NCBI GenBank assembly: GCA_938008215.1
Contig: CALLLS010000072.1
Span: 1 to 34,685, forward strand
Length of the DNA: 34,685 bases
Direction of reading: 5' to 3'
Source: an uncultured Verrucomicrobiales bacterium
GTDB lineage: Bacteria > Verrucomicrobiota > Verrucomicrobiia > Verrucomicrobiales > Akkermansiaceae
Below, piece after piece: positions 1-7,822 of the stretch. Every line of letters begins with the position of its first letter. The stretch's first letter is position 1. The position numbers and the translations under genes were made by a program. Below the pieces are notes generated by a model, which was not told where the DNA came from, did not search any database, and saw nothing but the letters and a program-made list of their open reading frames with translations.

Positions 1-19
1 CGGACAAAAGAGAGATTTA

Positions 20-2335
20 TTAGAACTGATAGTCTAAGTAAAATTGGAAACGCCCACTATCATCATCCTGATCTCCAGTAGATACTGGAATGGCGTAATC
101 AACAGCAAATGGACCAAACGGTAAGTTGAGACGCAACCCCACGCCTACATCAGTGTGTAATGTTCCACTGAAGTCATACGAATCAGCACTTACTAAACCA
201 AAGTCTGTAAAGACTGCCCCTCTAACCGTATTAATAAGAGGAAATGTGAGCTCAACAGAGCCCCAAGCACTCGTAAGCCCACCGAGCGTCTCTTGAGTCA
301 CTGCGTCTCTAGTGCCATCGTTTACTGCACCTACGTCACGAAAGTCAAATCCTCTTAGATCACGAGCACCACCTGAGAATGTCCTTTCGAAAATGGGAAC
401 TGCATCGTCACCTAAACCATCTACTACAGACGCATCACCAGATAGATTAAGAATAATATCGTATGGTAATAAGATATGCTTAGCCCCCCTTAAATTAAGA
501 GTATAAGCATTCACATCCCCAAACGCATATGTAGCACTTAGGTCCAATTTATGACCGCGTCGAGGAGTCACATTACTATCTCTAGAGTCATAGACATATG
601 ATGTTTTGATCGCATGTCTTGTAAAGCTACCGTCCTCTTGTGCAAACAAAGAACCGTTCGTTAAATTATCACTATCCACGTCTACATCTATTTTCTCTAA
701 GCGATACTCAGTTCTAAGATACGCACGTCTTCCAAGCGGCTTACGAATAAATACAGCCCCACCAAAATTCGTTTGATCAAATTCATTAGATAAGAATCTA
801 CGATCTTGATAATATAGCTCACCGCCGAGAGAGAGGCGCCTACCTAAAAACCATGGCTCTGTAAGGCTCATCCTAAAATCCGTAGTCTCCGCACCAGCAC
901 GAAGCGATGTTGCGAAGCGTTGTCCCCCACCAGTGAACCCCCACGGGTTAGATAAATCAAAGTTAGTTTGTTCTAAGTTAATATACCCTACGATGCTATC
1001 GATGGAACTGAATCCTGCCCCGAACCCTAATGATCCAGTGCGCTTTTCATCCACTTGAATGTCTACGTCTCTATATCCAGATCTTGAACTGTTGTTAGCT
1101 GTAGTCTGCACATTGTTAAAGTAATTTAGGTTTCTGAGGCGATTCTTAGTAGTTTCTAGGTCTACCGAGTTAAACCACTCACCTGGTGTGAGAGGAACCT
1201 CACGGCGAATAACATTATCCTTAGTCGTATTATTCCCTTGGATATTTACACTACCTACTCTGAAACGGCTCCCTTCAGTAATTTCATATGTGATATACAC
1301 CCCATCACTAGCGGTATTTTTCAAAACTGGTTTCACTCTTGCGTCAGCATAACCTTTAGAACCATAGTAGCTTCTTATAAGCTTAATATCATCCTGCATT
1401 TTTTCTGCAGAATAAGCGTCTCCTTCAAGTAAGGTGAGAGCTTTCCAGATTTCGTCAGTAGTGAAAACTTTTAGCCCTTTAAAACCGACACCAGAAACTG
1501 TGTAGAGATTTCCTTCATTGATTTGTATAACTAAATCAACCATTCCTTCTTTCTTAGCAGGAATTCTATCTATCTCAGGAATATCTACTCTCAGATAACC
1601 TTCATTCTGATAGAAATTGATGATATTTTGTATATCTTGTTGTAGAACTGAATTGTCGATTTGCCCAGATTTAGTAAGGAATGAGAAGACTCCCTTTTCT
1701 TTAGTTTCCATCTCTCTCTCTAGCTCAACTCCTGAAAAGGCGTTATTCCCAACGAAGGTGATTTCATCAACCTCGCCTTTAATCCCTTCATTAATAATAA
1801 ATACTAAGTTTGAGAATCCATTATCTCCATCGTCTATTCTATAGGTAACTGAGGTATCAGGAAATCCTTTCTCTAAGTAGAGCTTCTCGATATTTCTTTT
1901 ACCCCTAAGGATTTCAGTGTCATTAAGCGCACCACCAGAAACCATCTCTGTTTCTGTTCTTAGTTTCTTATCAGAGAAAATCGTATTCCCTTCGTAAGCG
2001 ATTGCCTCCAAAGATGGACGCGTCACCACTTCTGCGACTATCTTTATTCCTTCCGCATTAGGTTCAGCAAGAAACGTTACATCATCCACTAAGCCACTTT
2101 CATAAAGGCGCTTCACATCATCATCGAGCTTATCATAACTGAATTTTTGCCCCGGTTTAACTGACATAAAGTTACGCAAGCGGTTTTCACTTACTGACTT
2201 AGGCCCGTTAATATTAATATCTACTCCCGTAATCGTCTTATCAGAAAAGACTTCCTGAGCGTGAGCAAATAGAGCTGAGAACCCTAACAACACGACTGCT
2301 AGGAGTGAGGTTTTCTTAAAATGAATATTCATCAT
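20..2335 (-). CDS. bamA: Outer membrane protein assembly factor BamA (Omp85 family)
   Basis: BamA is the outer-membrane core of the machine that folds and inserts beta-barrel proteins. The 771-aa product starts with a signal peptide (hydrophobic core near residues 9-24, likely cleavage after AHA at 27). About five POTRA repeats follow over roughly residues 32-430; repeated openings such as VGFKGLKVFTTDEI and VNIQGNNTTKDNVI mark them. A 16-strand-type barrel fills the rest. The conserved barrel motif is seen as RGFDFRD with its Arg at 661, and the protein ends in Phe, the usual outer-membrane signature. Length is normal for the family. ATG occurs twice at the start (2333-2335 and the next codon); no clear ribosome site precedes either. 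It is divergent from the Bat operon across 137 nt in which I see no convincing promoter. The downstream partner lies outside the window. Confidence 0.96.
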   Translation of the reverse strand: MMNIHFKKTSLLAVVLLGFSALFAHAQEVFSDKTITGVDININGPKSVSENRLRNFMSVKPGQKFSYDKLDDDVKRLYESGLVDDVTFLAEPNAEGIKIVAEVVTRPSLEAIAYEGNTIFSDKKLRTETEMVSGGALNDTEILRGKRNIEKLYLEKGFPDTSVTYRIDDGDNGFSNLVFIINEGIKGEVDEITFVGNNAFSGVELEREMETKEKGVFSFLTKSGQIDNSVLQQDIQNIINFYQNEGYLRVDIPEIDRIPAKKEGMVDLVIQINEGNLYTVSGVGFKGLKVFTTDEIWKALTLLEGDAYSAEKMQDDIKLIRSYYGSKGYADARVKPVLKNTASDGVYITYEITEGSRFRVGSVNIQGNNTTKDNVIRREVPLTPGEWFNSVDLETTKNRLRNLNYFNNVQTTANNSSRSGYRDVDIQVDEKRTGSLGFGAGFSSIDSIVGYINLEQTNFDLSNPWGFTGGGQRFATSLRAGAETTDFRMSLTEPWFLGRRLSLGGELYYQDRRFLSNEFDQTNFGGAVFIRKPLGRRAYLRTEYRLEKIDVDVDSDNLTNGSLFAQEDGSFTRHAIKTSYVYDSRDSNVTPRRGHKLDLSATYAFGDVNAYTLNLRGAKHILLPYDIILNLSGDASVVDGLGDDAVPIFERTFSGGARDLRGFDFRDVGAVNDGTRDAVTQETLGGLTSAWGSVELTFPLINTVRGAVFTDFGLVSADSYDFSGTLHTDVGVGLRLNLPFGPFAVDYAIPVSTGDQDDDSGRFQFYLDYQF

Positions 2336-2472
2336 CGCACCATAGAAAGCGATTTTTATTATCGATGGTCAAGACTCAACCTTTAAGTTCTTCAATTTTG
2401 GAATGCCCGCTCCATTTATAAGAAGAAAAACAAACAAAGTAATGGACAACGCTTCATTGAGAAATTTCCATA

Positions 2473-3474
2473 GTGAAACAAATGTCCGAAGAAACTAATC
2501 ATAAACTTAATACTGAAAATGAAGCCTCCAATAATTGGATTGAAGGTCTCAAACAAGAAATCGCAACTGTTCTCATTGGGCAAGAAGCACTTGTTGACCG
2601 TCTGATAATATGCCTACTATGTAATGGTCACATCTTGCTTGAAGGGATGCCTGGAGTTGCCAAAACCCTAGCAGTAAAGGCTCTATCTGGCGCATTAGAT
2701 GCTGACTTTTCACGCCTACAGTTCACACCAGACCTTCTTCCTGCTGACTTGATCGGCACGATGATCTATAACCCAGGAGATCAAACCTTCTCTGCTAAGC
2801 TCGGCCCTATCTTCGCGAATCTCGTCCTCGCAGATGAGATTAACCGCGCGCCGGCAAAGGTTCAGTCAGCCCTCTTAGAGTCCATGCAAGAACGTCAAGT
2901 AACGATTGGCGATACTACCTACCCACTCCCTGAGCCATTTCTCGTTCTCGCCACTCAAAACCCCGTTGATCAAGAAGGAACTTACCGCTTACCAGAAGCC
3001 CAACTAGATCGTTTCCTATTAAAAGTGCTCGTAGATTATCCAAGCGCGGATGAGGAGCTCGCTGTTCTTCGCTCCATGGCTACTACATCCCCAAAAATGG
3101 AAACTTCACTTGTCACCTCTCCAGAACAAATTGCTAAGAGCCGTGAAGCGATCAATAATTTGTATATCGATCCAGTATTAGAAAAATACATAGTCACGAT
3201 CGTGCACGCTACCCGAGATGCTAAAAAGTATGACCCTTCTCTCGGCTCACTCATTCGTGCAGGAGCATCCCCTCGTGCCACCATTAACCTAGCACTTGCA
3301 TCTAAGGCGAGAGCCTTCATGGAGGGGAGAAACCACGTCATCCCACAAGATATAAAGGATCTTGCTCCAGACGTATTAAGGCATCGTCTTCTGCTATCCT
3401 ATGAGGCAGAGGCGGAGCAGAAAAGCGCCGATGACATTATCGCAGCTCTTCTTGAAAAGGTTCCTGTGCCTTAA
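2473..3474 (+). CDS. MoxR-family AAA+ ATPase of the Bat operon
   Basis: A cytoplasmic AAA+ ATPase of the MoxR family, which typically acts with vWA proteins as a chaperone or activator. In the 333-aa product the Walker A loop GMPGVAKT is at residues 58-65 and the Walker B motif LVLADEINRAP has its Asp-Glu at 121-122. The sensor region (LATQNPVDQEGTYRLPEAQLDRF) and a C-terminal lid domain follow. The open frame begins at a GTG (2473); an ATG three codons on (2482) gives a product only 3 aa shorter and may be the true start. It is first of six co-directional genes with gaps of 6 nt or less or overlaps, and such clusters with DUF58 and Bat proteins are well known. The family assignment is firm; the specific client is inferred from context. 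Confidence 0.95.
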   Translation: MKQMSEETNHKLNTENEASNNWIEGLKQEIATVLIGQEALVDRLIICLLCNGHILLEGMPGVAKTLAVKALSGALDADFSRLQFTPDLLPADLIGTMIYNPGDQTFSAKLGPIFANLVLADEINRAPAKVQSALLESMQERQVTIGDTTYPLPEPFLVLATQNPVDQEGTYRLPEAQLDRFLLKVLVDYPSADEELAVLRSMATTSPKMETSLVTSPEQIAKSREAINNLYIDPVLEKYIVTIVHATRDAKKYDPSLGSLIRAGASPRATINLALASKARAFMEGRNHVIPQDIKDLAPDVLRHRLLLSYEAEAEQKSADDIIAALLEKVPVP

Positions 3475-3480
3475 AGAATT

Positions 3481-4374
3481 ATGAGCCTCTCAACACCAGA
3501 AATCCAAGAGCTCATGGAGCGGGTGCATGAATTAGAGATTCGTGCAAAAAAACTCGTTCATGAAATGTTCGCTGGTGATTACTATTCCAGCTTTAAAGGA
3601 AGAGGGTTAGACTTTGATGATTACCGTGAATATCACGCTGGAGATGAAGTGCGCTTCATGGATTGGAACGCTACTGCAAGAACTGGTGAGCCATACATTA
3701 GAACCTTCCGCGAAGAACGCGAGTTAAACGTCTTTCTTGTCATTGATGTCTCTCGCTCCACCCTCTATGGGAGCACAGAAAAAAGTAAAAGGTATCTCGC
3801 AGCAGAAGTTGCCGCGACCCTCGCTTTTTCCGCAGTCAGCAATAATGATAAAGTCGGACTCATTCTCTTTGCTGACAAACCTCTCAAATACCTCCCTCCA
3901 GAAGGTGGTAAGAAGCAAGTCCTAAAAATCATTAGGGAAACCTTACAAGCAGATGCCTCAGAAGGTCATACTAGCCTCTCCGAGACCTGCAAATTCCTGA
4001 ATCGAGTTTCTCCTAGAAAGGCACTCGTTTTTCTTATTTCTGACTTTCAAGACATGTCCCTAGAGCGCTCCCTCGCTACGACCGCATACCGACATGACCT
4101 TATTGCACTCAGATTAGAGGATCCAGCAGAAGCCAGACTTCCTAAAGCTGGGAAAGTCTCATTAAGTGATCCAGAAACAGGACACCAAATCATTATCGAC
4201 ACAAAGAATTCTAATATCCGAATGGCTTACCGAAAATTAAGAGCGCGCTTCATTGAAGGCCTATCCCGCTTCTTCAAAAAGCACTCCGTTGATTATACAA
4301 GTTTCTCTACTCAAGGAGACTTTTATCCAAAACTTCATAAGCTCCTCCGCGCTAGAGCTGCGCGAAAAAATTAA
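3481..4374 (+). CDS. DUF58 domain protein (vWA-like)
   Basis: A 297-aa soluble protein of the DUF58 family, which is almost always encoded next to MoxR ATPases and has a degenerate vWA-like fold. The diagnostic DUF58 block is clear near residues 38-75: GRGLDFDDYREYHAGDEVR, then a Trp-Asn-Ala-Thr-Ala-Arg segment and a TFREERELNVF strand. It is followed by a MIDAS-like DVSRS motif, so the metal site may be retained. There is no signal peptide or membrane span, so it probably sits in the cytoplasm with the MoxR protein. The gene starts 6 nt after the upstream stop. Its biochemical role is unknown in the family. Confidence 0.93.
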   Translation: MSLSTPEIQELMERVHELEIRAKKLVHEMFAGDYYSSFKGRGLDFDDYREYHAGDEVRFMDWNATARTGEPYIRTFREERELNVFLVIDVSRSTLYGSTEKSKRYLAAEVAATLAFSAVSNNDKVGLILFADKPLKYLPPEGGKKQVLKIIRETLQADASEGHTSLSETCKFLNRVSPRKALVFLISDFQDMSLERSLATTAYRHDLIALRLEDPAEARLPKAGKVSLSDPETGHQIIIDTKNSNIRMAYRKLRARFIEGLSRFFKKHSVDYTSFSTQGDFYPKLHKLLRARAARKN

Positions 4375-4379
4375 CTCCT

Positions 4380-4895
4380 ATGGACGAGCCTAAAGAACTC
4401 ATTTTTCACGATATCACAGACGCCTCTGAATTCGCACCTCAGATGTCCATTCCTTTATGGTGGATCATGATTGGCTTAGGAATACTTATCGTATTAATCT
4501 CGTTTGGCATTCTCCTTGCTAGAAAATATAAACCGCTCACAAATCAAGCCTGCCCTTACAAGAAAGCTACCGATCAAACAGAAAAAATAGACCTAGATAA
4601 TCAACCATTAGGACAAACAGCTTCTCAGCTTTCACTTTTATTAAGAGATGCTCTGCAAAAGGAGACGGATTCTCCAAGCCTTTTCCAATCCCAACAAGAA
4701 TTTTTCACTGATAAGAAGCTCCCACTTAAGAATAATGAACTGGCTAACAGCATCATAAAGCACCTCAATAATTTGTGGAAATACGAATATGCTCCACCAC
4801 AACAAAATGTAGAGCAGGCGACTAGCCTAAAGAACGAAACGCAAGCATTGCTTCAACAACTTGCTAAAGAGAGACAACTCAGCCCCTCAAGATGA
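4380..4895 (+). CDS. DUF4381-like single-span membrane protein
   Basis: A 171-aa protein with a short N-terminal tail, one strong membrane span (about residues 22-46, IPLWWIMIGLGILIVLISFG) and a basic RKYK stop-transfer, then a soluble helical domain. Position (between DUF58 and BatA), size and layout match the DUF4381 proteins commonly found in MoxR/Bat clusters, which probably help assemble the complex at the membrane. I recognise it mainly by context and topology, not by catalytic motifs. It starts 5 nt after the DUF58 stop, and its last 4 nt overlap the batA start (ATGA), so translational coupling is likely. Confidence 0.82.
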   Translation: MDEPKELIFHDITDASEFAPQMSIPLWWIMIGLGILIVLISFGILLARKYKPLTNQACPYKKATDQTEKIDLDNQPLGQTASQLSLLLRDALQKETDSPSLFQSQQEFFTDKKLPLKNNELANSIIKHLNNLWKYEYAPPQQNVEQATSLKNETQALLQQLAKERQLSPSR

Positions 4896-5896
4896 TCATT
4901 GCTAACTTCATTTTTAATCAGCCTTGGTGGTTTTTTGCGACCCTCCCAGCATTAGCATTGTTATTTTTAGCAGGAAAAAGAGGGCTTAATAACTACATTA
5001 CATATTCCTCTCTTTCATCACTCGCATCTCTCGGAAAAGTTGCTAGGAAAAAAGCCTTAGGTGTTCATACCACGTTTCTTTTTCTTGCGTTACTCTTTGG
5101 CATCGTTGCACTAGCACGACCGCAGCTTCAGAAGACCTTCGTCACGGAGGTTAGCTCAGGCATAGATATCGTTATTGCTCTCGATCTTTCCTACTCTATG
5201 ATCATCGAAGATTTTTACCCAGAAGATGATCGAAGCCGAAGACCCATTATGCGCCTAGATGCCGCTAAGGGAGTGCTCGATACCTTTATTGATGAGCGTC
5301 CAAATGACCGTATGGGAATCGTGGCTTTCTCTGGAAGGCCCTATAACCTTAGTCCAGTTACTCAAGACCACACGTGGCTCCATCAGCGACTAAAAGCTGT
5401 TAGGAGTGGAGATATCAAAGAGCAGGGAACAGCTATAGGATCAGCCATCGCCGCTAGCAGTAGCCGCCTTACAGATCGTAAAGCCAAAAGCAAAATTGTC
5501 ATTCTTATCACTGACGGGGCTAATAATACGGGGAACCTAGATCCTGTTGAAGCTGCCAAACTTTCATCAGAATTAGGCATAAAAATTTACACCATTGCTA
5601 TTGGCACAGAAGAAGGAAGAGTTCCGAGAAGTATTCAATCCTTTCCTAAACAAGAATTTGACATCCCAACACTTAAAGAAATAGCCTCACTCACAGGTGG
5701 TGAATTCTTCCGTGCTCGCTCCATCTCAGACCTTAAAGACACCTTCCAGAGCATTAATAGGCTGGAAAAATCTGAATCTGAAACGATTAAGAATACTGTC
5801 GCCAAAGAACTCTTCCGCTGGTTCGCTGGTGTAGCCGTTTTATTCTCTCTTCTTTCTCTATTCTATCGCAGCTTTAATCCTCACACCACCTCGTAA
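4892..5896 (+). CDS. batA: BatA-type membrane-anchored vWA protein
   Basis: A 334-aa von Willebrand factor A protein of the Bat (Bacteroides aerotolerance) family. Two membrane spans near the N-terminus (about residues 8-26 and 57-75) are followed by a vWA domain at about 90-290 and a last span at about 308-328. The metal-ion-dependent adhesion site is intact: DLSYS at 98-102, with later Thr and Asp residues (GTAIGSAIAAS; VILITDGANN). The start overlaps the upstream stop by 4 nt. vWA proteins bind partners through the metal site, and MoxR ATPases are thought to control this. Bat function in oxygen tolerance or envelope stress is known in part in Bacteroides; the role here is inferred. Confidence 0.93.
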   Translation: MIIANFIFNQPWWFFATLPALALLFLAGKRGLNNYITYSSLSSLASLGKVARKKALGVHTTFLFLALLFGIVALARPQLQKTFVTEVSSGIDIVIALDLSYSMIIEDFYPEDDRSRRPIMRLDAAKGVLDTFIDERPNDRMGIVAFSGRPYNLSPVTQDHTWLHQRLKAVRSGDIKEQGTAIGSAIAASSSRLTDRKAKSKIVILITDGANNTGNLDPVEAAKLSSELGIKIYTIAIGTEEGRVPRSIQSFPKQEFDIPTLKEIASLTGGEFFRARSISDLKDTFQSINRLEKSESETIKNTVAKELFRWFAGVAVLFSLLSLFYRSFNPHTTS

Positions 5897-5898
5897 AG

Positions 5899-7818
5899 AT
5901 GATGCAACTCCAAGAACCTCATTGGCTGATAGGATGTCTCATACCTATCCTTCTTATTGTTGCTGCTATCTTCACAAGAAAGGGTCATAAGAAAAACCTT
6001 AAAGCCTTCGTATCTTCTCCCCGCTTGGCTTCTAGACTCATAAGGCAAAGCTCTTCGCGTCTATGGTGGGCAAGCACTATTTGTTTAGCTGTAGCCTGTA
6101 TTTTGACTATTGTCGCGCTCTGCACCCCTACAAATGGGCAAGAAAACATTGAACTTCCATCTAAGGGAAGACGCATATATCTCGCTATGGACCTCTCTCG
6201 CTCCATGCTCGTAAAAGACATTTCCCCTGATCGGCTCACGGTCGCTAAGACCGCGGCACTAGAAATCCTAGAGGCTTTCCCACAAGAGAAGATCGGGCTG
6301 ATTTCATTTGCAGGAAGTGCTTGGTTAGAAGCACCACTCACGACAGATCACGTCGCCCTAAGAGAGTCTATTCTCGCCATGAATGAGAACACTATTCCTT
6401 ATGGAGGTACTTCTGCCGCTCCGCTTTTTGAGGTCGCTGCTAATACCGTTCCTGAAGACACTTCGGAAGAAGCCCTTCTCATTCTTTTAAGTGATGGTGA
6501 ATTCCATAATGAACCGCCTAAAAAAGAGATTTTTAAAGCCACTGAAAAAGGCTTTCGAATTTTCACCTTAGGTTTTGGAACAGTCGATGGAGATTACGTT
6601 CCTGATAAAAATTCCTTTGATGGACTTTTCCATGATAACGATGAACAAACCGTTTTAAGCACCCTAAAAACTGAGCCTCTTGAAAAAATTGCCTTATTGG
6701 GAAATGGGCAGTATTTTGATGGAGACGATTATTCCTTTGTTAGTCGCTTAAAGAAGACAATTAGTAATATGCAAGGAAATCAAAGTGAAACCAGAGACAT
6801 TGTCATTCACAAACACATTTACTCTTACTTCCTCATACCTGCGATGATACTTTTATTCTTAACGGCATTATTACCAAAACTTGGAAAACCATTTAGAGGT
6901 ATTTCGTCACTTATACTTCTTACTCTTCTATTACCCATTCCTAAAGCGCACTCAGCACAGGAATCCAGCCAGCCAAAAAATGAGATCAACTATACTCAAC
7001 CCCCTGATGCCGAAATAGCCGATCTTATTAGTAGCACTTCTAAGACTAAGAGTGAAGAAAAACTCGCTAGGCTGAAGCAGGAGTCTAATCGTCTTGAAGA
7101 ACTCATTAAGAATGCAAAGGGTGAGAATGTGAAAAGGTATTCTTTCTCAAAAGGCGTAACAGATTATGAGCGCGCCTACTACAATAACGCCATTGAATCG
7201 TTCTCCAAAAGCCTTCTTTCTAAGAGCCGCAAACTTCAGAAAGAGGCCCATTATAATATTGGAAATAGTCTCTACAAGCAGGGTGAACAGCTTCTTCCAG
7301 AGGTGGAAAAGCTTAAGAAACAAGAAGAAAAAATGAAGCTCATGGACGCAGTCATTACTCAATGGCAAGATGCCCTAGAACATTATACCGGAACGCTTCA
7401 CCTAGACCAAGAGCACCCTACCGCTAAAGACAATTACGAATTTGTAAAAAATAAGCTCGAAGAACTAAAAGAACAGCAAAAGCAAGAGTCTGAAAAAGCG
7501 CAAGGGGAAGGCGAAGGAAAAGGAAACAATGATGGTCAAGGTCAGAAAGGCGACGAAGGACTTACTTGGGATGAAATAAAGGAAAAAATGAAAGAAGCTG
7601 GGAACGAAGGAAACAAACCTAAACCGAGTGAAGCAAAGGAGGAGAAAGAGGAAGACGGAAGCGGTAGTAACGAACAAAATGAAGCCTTAGAGCGCCGCCC
7701 TGGTGAAACGGGCAAAGAGCTTGCCGAACGAAAATTACGTGAAGGTAGTGATGCCGAGTCTGGACAACTAAAGACTGGGCGTCAAAAATTCTTTAGATCA
7801 CCCTCCAAAGACTGGTAA
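5899..7818 (+). CDS. batB: BatB-BatC fusion: vWA protein joined to a TPR protein
   Basis: A 639-aa protein that joins two proteins separate in Bacteroides. Residues 1-330 are BatB: spans near 8-25 and 56-76, a vWA domain with MIDAS DLSRS at 98-102, and a span near 308-328. Residues 333-353 look like a buried signal peptide (GISSLILLTLLLPIP, then AHSA before Gln354). After it comes a BatC-like half: helical and TPR-like repeats (about 415-530, with YNIGNSLYKQGEQLL) and a charged, Glu/Lys/Gly-rich low-complexity tail. The start follows the batA stop by 2 nt. The internal signal-like stretch suggests recent or still-processed fusion. Family assignment is firm; cleavage at 353/354 is only a suggestion. 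Confidence 0.9.
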   Translation: MMQLQEPHWLIGCLIPILLIVAAIFTRKGHKKNLKAFVSSPRLASRLIRQSSSRLWWASTICLAVACILTIVALCTPTNGQENIELPSKGRRIYLAMDLSRSMLVKDISPDRLTVAKTAALEILEAFPQEKIGLISFAGSAWLEAPLTTDHVALRESILAMNENTIPYGGTSAAPLFEVAANTVPEDTSEEALLILLSDGEFHNEPPKKEIFKATEKGFRIFTLGFGTVDGDYVPDKNSFDGLFHDNDEQTVLSTLKTEPLEKIALLGNGQYFDGDDYSFVSRLKKTISNMQGNQSETRDIVIHKHIYSYFLIPAMILLFLTALLPKLGKPFRGISSLILLTLLLPIPKAHSAQESSQPKNEINYTQPPDAEIADLISSTSKTKSEEKLARLKQESNRLEELIKNAKGENVKRYSFSKGVTDYERAYYNNAIESFSKSLLSKSRKLQKEAHYNIGNSLYKQGEQLLPEVEKLKKQEEKMKLMDAVITQWQDALEHYTGTLHLDQEHPTAKDNYEFVKNKLEELKEQQKQESEKAQGEGEGKGNNDGQGQKGDEGLTWDEIKEKMKEAGNEGNKPKPSEAKEEKEEDGSGSNEQNEALERRPGETGKELAERKLREGSDAESGQLKTGRQKFFRSPSKDW

Positions 7819-7822
7819 TAAT

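Noticed and set aside
2336-2472. Promoters for bamA and the Bat operon in their divergent gap
   Set aside because: TGGACA (2443-2448) and TATAAG (2417-2422) occur, but no pair has proper spacing.
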